Origin: Anaerolineae bacterium
GTDB taxonomy: Bacteria; Chloroflexota; Anaerolineae; DUEN01
NCBI GenBank assembly: GCA_025060615.1
Contig: JANXBS010000003.1
Span: 172,441 to 236,440 of the forward strand
DNA length: 64,000 bases
Direction: 5' to 3'
How positions within the stretch are numbered: position 1 is the first letter of the stretch; each line of letters begins with the position of its first letter. Shown piece by piece: positions 60,714 to 64,000 of this stretch. The notes beneath the pieces were generated by a model. It worked only from the letters and a program-made list of their open reading frames with translations, did not search any database and had not been told where the DNA came from. The position numbers and the translations under genes are program-made.

Positions 60714-62042
60714 ATGAACGGGCACGTTTCCTGGAGTTTTCGGTTTCTCTTGATTGCGGCGATCGCAGCCGTGCTCGCAGGCTGCGCTGTTGCCCCCACG
60801 CCCCAAGTAGTAGAGAAGGTCATCGAGATCACGCCGACACCTCAACCCGTCAAGTTGGTCGTGTTGACGCACTGGGGCGAGGAATCGCTGCTTAAACCGA
60901 TGCAGGCCAAGCTTGACGAGTATATGAAGCTAAATCCTCATGTCACCATCGAGTATCAGACCGTCACCTTCGATCAGCTCCTGACCAAGATCACCACTGC
61001 CCGCGCGGCGGGGATCAGCCCTGACGTCTATCACTTTTACAACCTCTGGCTGCCCGAGTTCGTGAAGGGTGGTATGCTGGCCGTCCCGCCCGATGAGATC
61101 ATCGCCGACATCAAGGCTAATTACAGCCTTGGCTCCGTCGAGGCGGTGACCTACGCTGGGCAAATCTGGGGGTATCCGACCGAGATCAACACCTACCAAC
61201 TGATCTATAACAAGAAACTGTTCAAGGAAGCCGGCTTTGAGAATCCCCCAGAGACGCTGGATGAGCTACGGGAGATGGCGTGCCGAATGAAGAAAGTGGA
61301 TGAGGCCGGCAAGGTGACGCAGGCCGGCTTCATTGTCATTCCGGGCTGGGATTCGGGCGTAGTGCACCCCTTCGTGTCGCTCCTCTGGTCCAACGGCGGC
61401 GAGTACCTGAGTGCCGACGGGACGAAGGCCCTTTTCAACAGCCCTGAAGGTCTGGCTGTCCTCCAGTTGTATATGGACATGATCCGTGACCAGTGCATTG
61501 ACCTGGGGCTGAGCATGGGCGACTTCACTAGTGGCAAGGGTGCAATGATTATCATGGCGAACTGGTGGCGTGCCACCCTACAGAGCACCTTCGCTGATGG
61601 GTATGAGAATGTGGGAGTCGCGCCCATCCCACACGGGCCCAACGCCCAATCGGTAACGCTTCAGTATAACTGGCTCTACGGCGTGGACAACGGCAGTAAG
61701 CACCGAGATGAAGCCTGGAAGTTGGTGCGTTGGCTGAACACGCCGGCCCAAAAGGGCGCGGCCTCGCCCGTCGGCGACTTCCTGACCAGCGCGTTGGGCG
61801 CCATCCCCAGCCGTCTCTCGGATCAGCAAGCGCTGGCTGATCGTTTGGCCGATCCCTTCCTGAAGGCCTTTTTGGACTCCACGGCGGTCGCCAGGCCGGA
61901 GCCGGTGGTGCCCGGCGGCCAGGAGGTGAAGACAACCTTGCAGACCGAGATCGAGGCCGCCTGGTATGGGAAGAAACCACCTGAACAGGCGCTCGCTGAC
62001 GCAGCCGAGGAGGCCAATCGCATTCTAGCCGAGAAACAATAG
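60714..62042 (+). CDS. family 1 extracellular solute-binding lipoprotein (CUT1 sugar importer)
   Basis: 442 aa. Lipobox LAGC (Cys24). VEKVIEITPTPQPVKLVVLTHWGEE leads into the SBP family 1 fold, with GISPDVYHFYNLWLPEFVKGGML, TYQLIYNKKLFKEAGFENPPETLDEL and GAMIIMANWWRATLQSTF. These match binding proteins of carbohydrate uptake transporter family 1. It is the fourth gene of the GntR operon and is bracketed by hairpins. Ligand unknown; an oligosaccharide or amino sugar is plausible. Confidence 0.9.
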   Translation: MNGHVSWSFRFLLIAAIAAVLAGCAVAPTPQVVEKVIEITPTPQPVKLVVLTHWGEESLLKPMQAKLDEYMKLNPHVTIEYQTVTFDQLLTKITTARAAGISPDVYHFYNLWLPEFVKGGMLAVPPDEIIADIKANYSLGSVEAVTYAGQIWGYPTEINTYQLIYNKKLFKEAGFENPPETLDELREMACRMKKVDEAGKVTQAGFIVIPGWDSGVVHPFVSLLWSNGGEYLSADGTKALFNSPEGLAVLQLYMDMIRDQCIDLGLSMGDFTSGKGAMIIMANWWRATLQSTFADGYENVGVAPIPHGPNAQSVTLQYNWLYGVDNGSKHRDEAWKLVRWLNTPAQKGAASPVGDFLTSALGAIPSRLSDQQALADRLADPFLKAFLDSTAVARPEPVVPGGQEVKTTLQTEIEAAWYGKKPPEQALADAAEEANRILAEKQ

Positions 62043-62106
62043 CCGGAAGCAGCCTTCGTTATGGGGTATGAGCCCCTACAGTGTCAAAAAATATCGTTCA
62101 TCAGGG

Positions 62107-62134
62107 GGTAGCGGAAGGCCTGCCTTCCGCTACC
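62107..62134. repeat. perfect 13-bp hairpin after the binding-protein gene
   Basis: GGTAGCGGAAGGC and its exact complement with a two-base loop, 65 nt past the stop and 33 nt before the permease. No T run. Similar in construction to the 19951-19985 repeat. Confidence 0.7.
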
Positions 62135-62166
62135 TATGAAGTCTGTGGGACTGAGCGTGAGAGGCT

Positions 62167-63114
62167 ATGAAGATTGCGTCTGAGGTGGCTGTTCGCAGCG
62201 TGGCGCGCCCGAGGCCTCGATGGCTGTCTTCACGGGTGCTCTGGGCGTATGTCTTCATCAGCCCAGCGATCTTCGCGTTGCTGATCTTCGCGCTTGGGCC
62301 CATCTTGTTCACCTTTTGGGTGAGCCTACACGAGTGGAACCTGATCACCCCCGTCGCCCAAATGCCCTTTCTAGGGCTGGAAAACTATCGCTATCTGCTC
62401 ATCAAAGATATGGTCTTCCGACAAGCCCTACGCAACACGGTCGTGTTCACAGTGTGTGGCGTAGGCATCAACACGGTGCTGGGGCTGCTAGGCGCGCTAC
62501 TGTTGAATACCCCACTGCGCGCTCGCGTCCTTTGGCGCACTCTCTTCTTTCTCCCCATCGTCACAGCGCCTCTAGCCTTGGGTATGATGTGGGCGGCTTT
62601 GCTGAACAAGAACTACGGTCTGGTCAACACCATCCTAGGCCTCTTCCGCATCCCACCACAACCTTTCCTCTCCAGCCCAGATCAGGCGCTGGCCAGCGTC
62701 ATCGGCATCGCTGTGTACCAATACGTGGGGTACTATATCATCGTCTATTTAGCTGGGCTGCAGGGCGTTCCGCAGGAGTATTATGATGCAGCGGCGGTGG
62801 ATGGCGCCAACCGCTGGCAGAGTTTTTGGCATATCACGCTGCCCCTGCTGCGGCCTGTGCTGTTGTTCATCATCGTCACCAACACCATCGGCGCGCTACA
62901 GGTGTTCGACATCGTCTTCGCCGCCACGACGGGAGGCGCCGAGACTAGCGGGGGAGGACCGGCAGGCAGCACGATGGTGGTGGTATTGCACATGTACAAC
63001 ACCGCTTTCAAGTTCTTTCGCATGGGGCGCGCTACGGCCATGGCAACGATCCTGTTCGCTATCATCTTCGTGATCACCCTAGCCCAGTTGCGGCTGCTGC
63101 GGGAGCGAACATGA
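62167..63114 (+). CDS. sugar ABC transporter permease, MalF/UgpA-like
   Basis: 315 aa with six helices. The EAA coupling loop is YYDAAAVDGANRWQSFWHITLPLL in the C-terminal half; the first helix region is LWAYVFISPAIFALLIFALGPILFTFWVS. First permease of a CUT1 importer. A second permease and an ATPase are not in the window. Its stop overlaps a short ATG frame (ATGA), the form expected for a coupled second permease. Confidence 0.92.
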   Translation: MKIASEVAVRSVARPRPRWLSSRVLWAYVFISPAIFALLIFALGPILFTFWVSLHEWNLITPVAQMPFLGLENYRYLLIKDMVFRQALRNTVVFTVCGVGINTVLGLLGALLLNTPLRARVLWRTLFFLPIVTAPLALGMMWAALLNKNYGLVNTILGLFRIPPQPFLSSPDQALASVIGIAVYQYVGYYIIVYLAGLQGVPQEYYDAAAVDGANRWQSFWHITLPLLRPVLLFIIVTNTIGALQVFDIVFAATTGGAETSGGGPAGSTMVVVLHMYNTAFKFFRMGRATAMATILFAIIFVITLAQLRLLRERT

Positions 63115-63197
63115 GAGGGAAAATGAGCCAAAGGGGGGATTGCTCTCACCGATCGTTACCCCTGCCAGGTTATGCTAGAATAGATGCATCCCTGTAA
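63111..63197 (+). CDS. short ORF (28 aa) overlapping the permease stop, possible relic of a second permease
   Basis: ATG overlapping the permease stop as ATGA, 28 codons, starting MRGKMSQRGD. The basic N-terminus and coupling recall the beginnings of MalG-type permeases, but no helix follows. It could be a truncated gene end left by an insertion or recombination, or a chance frame. Confidence 0.25.
   Translation: MRGKMSQRGDCSHRSLPLPGYARIDASL
63173..63181 (+). promoter_or_regulatory. extended -10 promoter of the MNT/HEPN pair
   Basis: TGCTAGAAT (TG at 63173, TAGAAT at 63176-63181), 31 nt before the MNT start. No clear -35. Confidence 0.4.
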
Positions 63198-63211
63198 TAC
63201 AAGCTGGTCTC

Positions 63212-63646
63212 ATGTTCTCGGTACTCGGTTCGGAGGGGGAGTTGGAAGCCCTAGACCGCCTGTGCGAACAATTCGAGGTGGAAACCCTGTACGTTTTTGG
63301 CAGCAGGGCCCAGGAGGCGTTCCGTTTTGTGTCAGAGGGCCAGGCGATCCCACCGGACGCTCGTGACCTGGACATTGGCGTCTTGCCGCGTCGTCCACTG
63401 TCGGTACGTCAAAAGATCACCCTAACGCTGGCGTTGGAGGACATTCTCGATGTCCCCCGAGTAGATCTGGTGGTCCTGCCTGAGGACGATTCCTTCCTGG
63501 CGGCTAACATCATCCGCGGTGAGCGAATTTATGCTCGGTATCCCCACCAGGCTGATGAATATGAACTATACATCTTGCGCCGTGCTGGAGATTTGATCCC
63601 CCTCGAGCGGGAGCGTTTGGCACTATTGGCGGAGAGACGGTCATGA
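63212..63646 (+). CDS. MNT-type nucleotidyltransferase, antitoxin of a HEPN/MNT pair
   Basis: 144 aa. Minimal nucleotidyltransferase with GS at 30-31 (YVFGSRAQEAF), the acid pair D52 and D54 (DLDIGVL), and VDLVVLPED as third acid strand. In HEPN/MNT systems the MNT neutralises the HEPN RNase, often by AMPylation or oligo-AMPylation. It is followed by the HEPN gene with an ATGA overlap. Confidence 0.87.
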   Translation: MFSVLGSEGELEALDRLCEQFEVETLYVFGSRAQEAFRFVSEGQAIPPDARDLDIGVLPRRPLSVRQKITLTLALEDILDVPRVDLVVLPEDDSFLAANIIRGERIYARYPHQADEYELYILRRAGDLIPLERERLALLAERRS

Positions 63647-64000
63647 TGCCGGGGAAGATATCGCGTCGGATCGCATATGACCGCCTAGCCTGGGTCGAGC
63701 GGATGCTCTCCGAGATCCGCGCGCTGCCCTTAGATAGCCGAGAGGCATTTTTAGCTGATCGTCGGAATATATGGGCGGCTGAGTCCTGTCTGCGTCGGGC
63801 GTTAGAAGCCTTACTGGACATCGGACGCCATATACTAGCCAGGGGATTTGGCGTCGGGGTGACCGAATACGGAAATTGCCCGCGAGTTAGCTTGTGTTGG
63901 AGTGCTATACCAATCCGGGGCTGAGATTTTGCAGATGCTGGCCGGCTATCGCAACCATTTGGTGCATTTCTATCACGAGAGCGAAATCGAACAGATCACC
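63643..64000 (+). pseudogene. HEPN (DUF86/HepT-like) toxin gene, frameshifted and cut by window edge
   Basis: The N-terminal part (IAYDRLAWVERMLSEIRAL, WAAESCLRRALEALLDIGRHILA) is a HEPN helix pair. After GFGVGVTEYG near 63871 the reading frame fails and stops at 63924. A different frame continues from base 63872 as EIARELACVGVLYQ and then AGYRNHLVHFYHE to the end of the window, containing the catalytic Arg-X4-His motif. A 2-nt deletion (or 1-nt insertion) therefore separates the halves. Either the toxin is inactivated, or the sequence contains an error. Confidence 0.8.

Overview
This 64 kb window looks like a chromosomal segment of a free-living, probably thermophilic or moderately thermophilic member of the Chloroflexota (Anaerolineae/Ardenticatenia-like). 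That assignment is inferred from the moderately high GC, a bacterial Elp3 of the Dehalococcoides type, long Pro/Ala/Thr-rich linkers after the lipoprotein cysteines, many sugar and peptide ABC transporters, and hairpin repeats of a kind common in that phylum. I see no rRNA, tRNA, CRISPR array, insertion sequence or prophage.

Left part (1-13.2 kb): a branched-chain amino acid operon reads leftwards (ilvB-ilvN-ilvC-small ORF-leuA, the last cut by the window edge). A consensus promoter, a Leu/Val/Ile-rich leader peptide and a complete attenuator precede it. Then come asnS, a Trm9-like methyltransferase divergent from elp3 (both point to wobble-uridine modification of tRNA), an altronate dehydratase-family gene, tdk, and the ribosomal operon rplU-rpmA-rpmE.

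13.2-24.1 kb: a peptide (or oligosaccharide) ABC transporter operon (two permeases, two ATPases, a small membrane protein, binding lipoprotein), a GT-C type membrane glycosyltransferase, and two ABC-2 export permeases without an adjacent ATPase.

24.4-36.6 kb: a CDGSH iron-sulfur protein, a radical SAM protein divergent from a TetR-controlled heterodimeric ABC exporter whose two halves have complementary degenerate motifs, smpB behind two tandem S41 proteases, then a GNAT/CelD-like acyltransferase followed by a GT4 glycosyltransferase.

36.7-51.2 kb: a large leftward carbohydrate catabolic cluster driven by a consensus promoter: sugar ABC transporter (ATPase, permease, binding protein), two sugar isomerase/epimerases, a phosphomannose isomerase-like cupin, a Gfo/Idh/MocA dehydrogenase, GH42 beta-galactosidase, zinc alcohol/polyol dehydrogenase, ribulokinase and a glycosylasparaginase.

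51.4-57.9 kb: housekeeping genes: mnmA (tRNA 2-thiouridine, same wobble base as Elp3), small membrane proteins, a YtxH protein with 11-residue repeats, nnr, a MerR-like protein, an HDOD protein and a SRAP/YedK protein.

57.9-64 kb: a GntR-controlled sugar (probably amino sugar) operon (GntR, SIS isomerase, zinc-motif-less ROK kinase, binding lipoprotein, one permease), then an MNT/HEPN toxin-antitoxin pair whose HEPN gene is frameshifted before its catalytic motif and runs off the window.

Recurring themes: near-perfect TTGACA-17-TATAAT promoters, ATGA start/stop overlaps inside operons, and strong stem-loops plus isolated perfect Shine-Dalgarno-like boxes bracketing the binding-protein cistrons, which suggests mRNA stability control of binding-protein excess.
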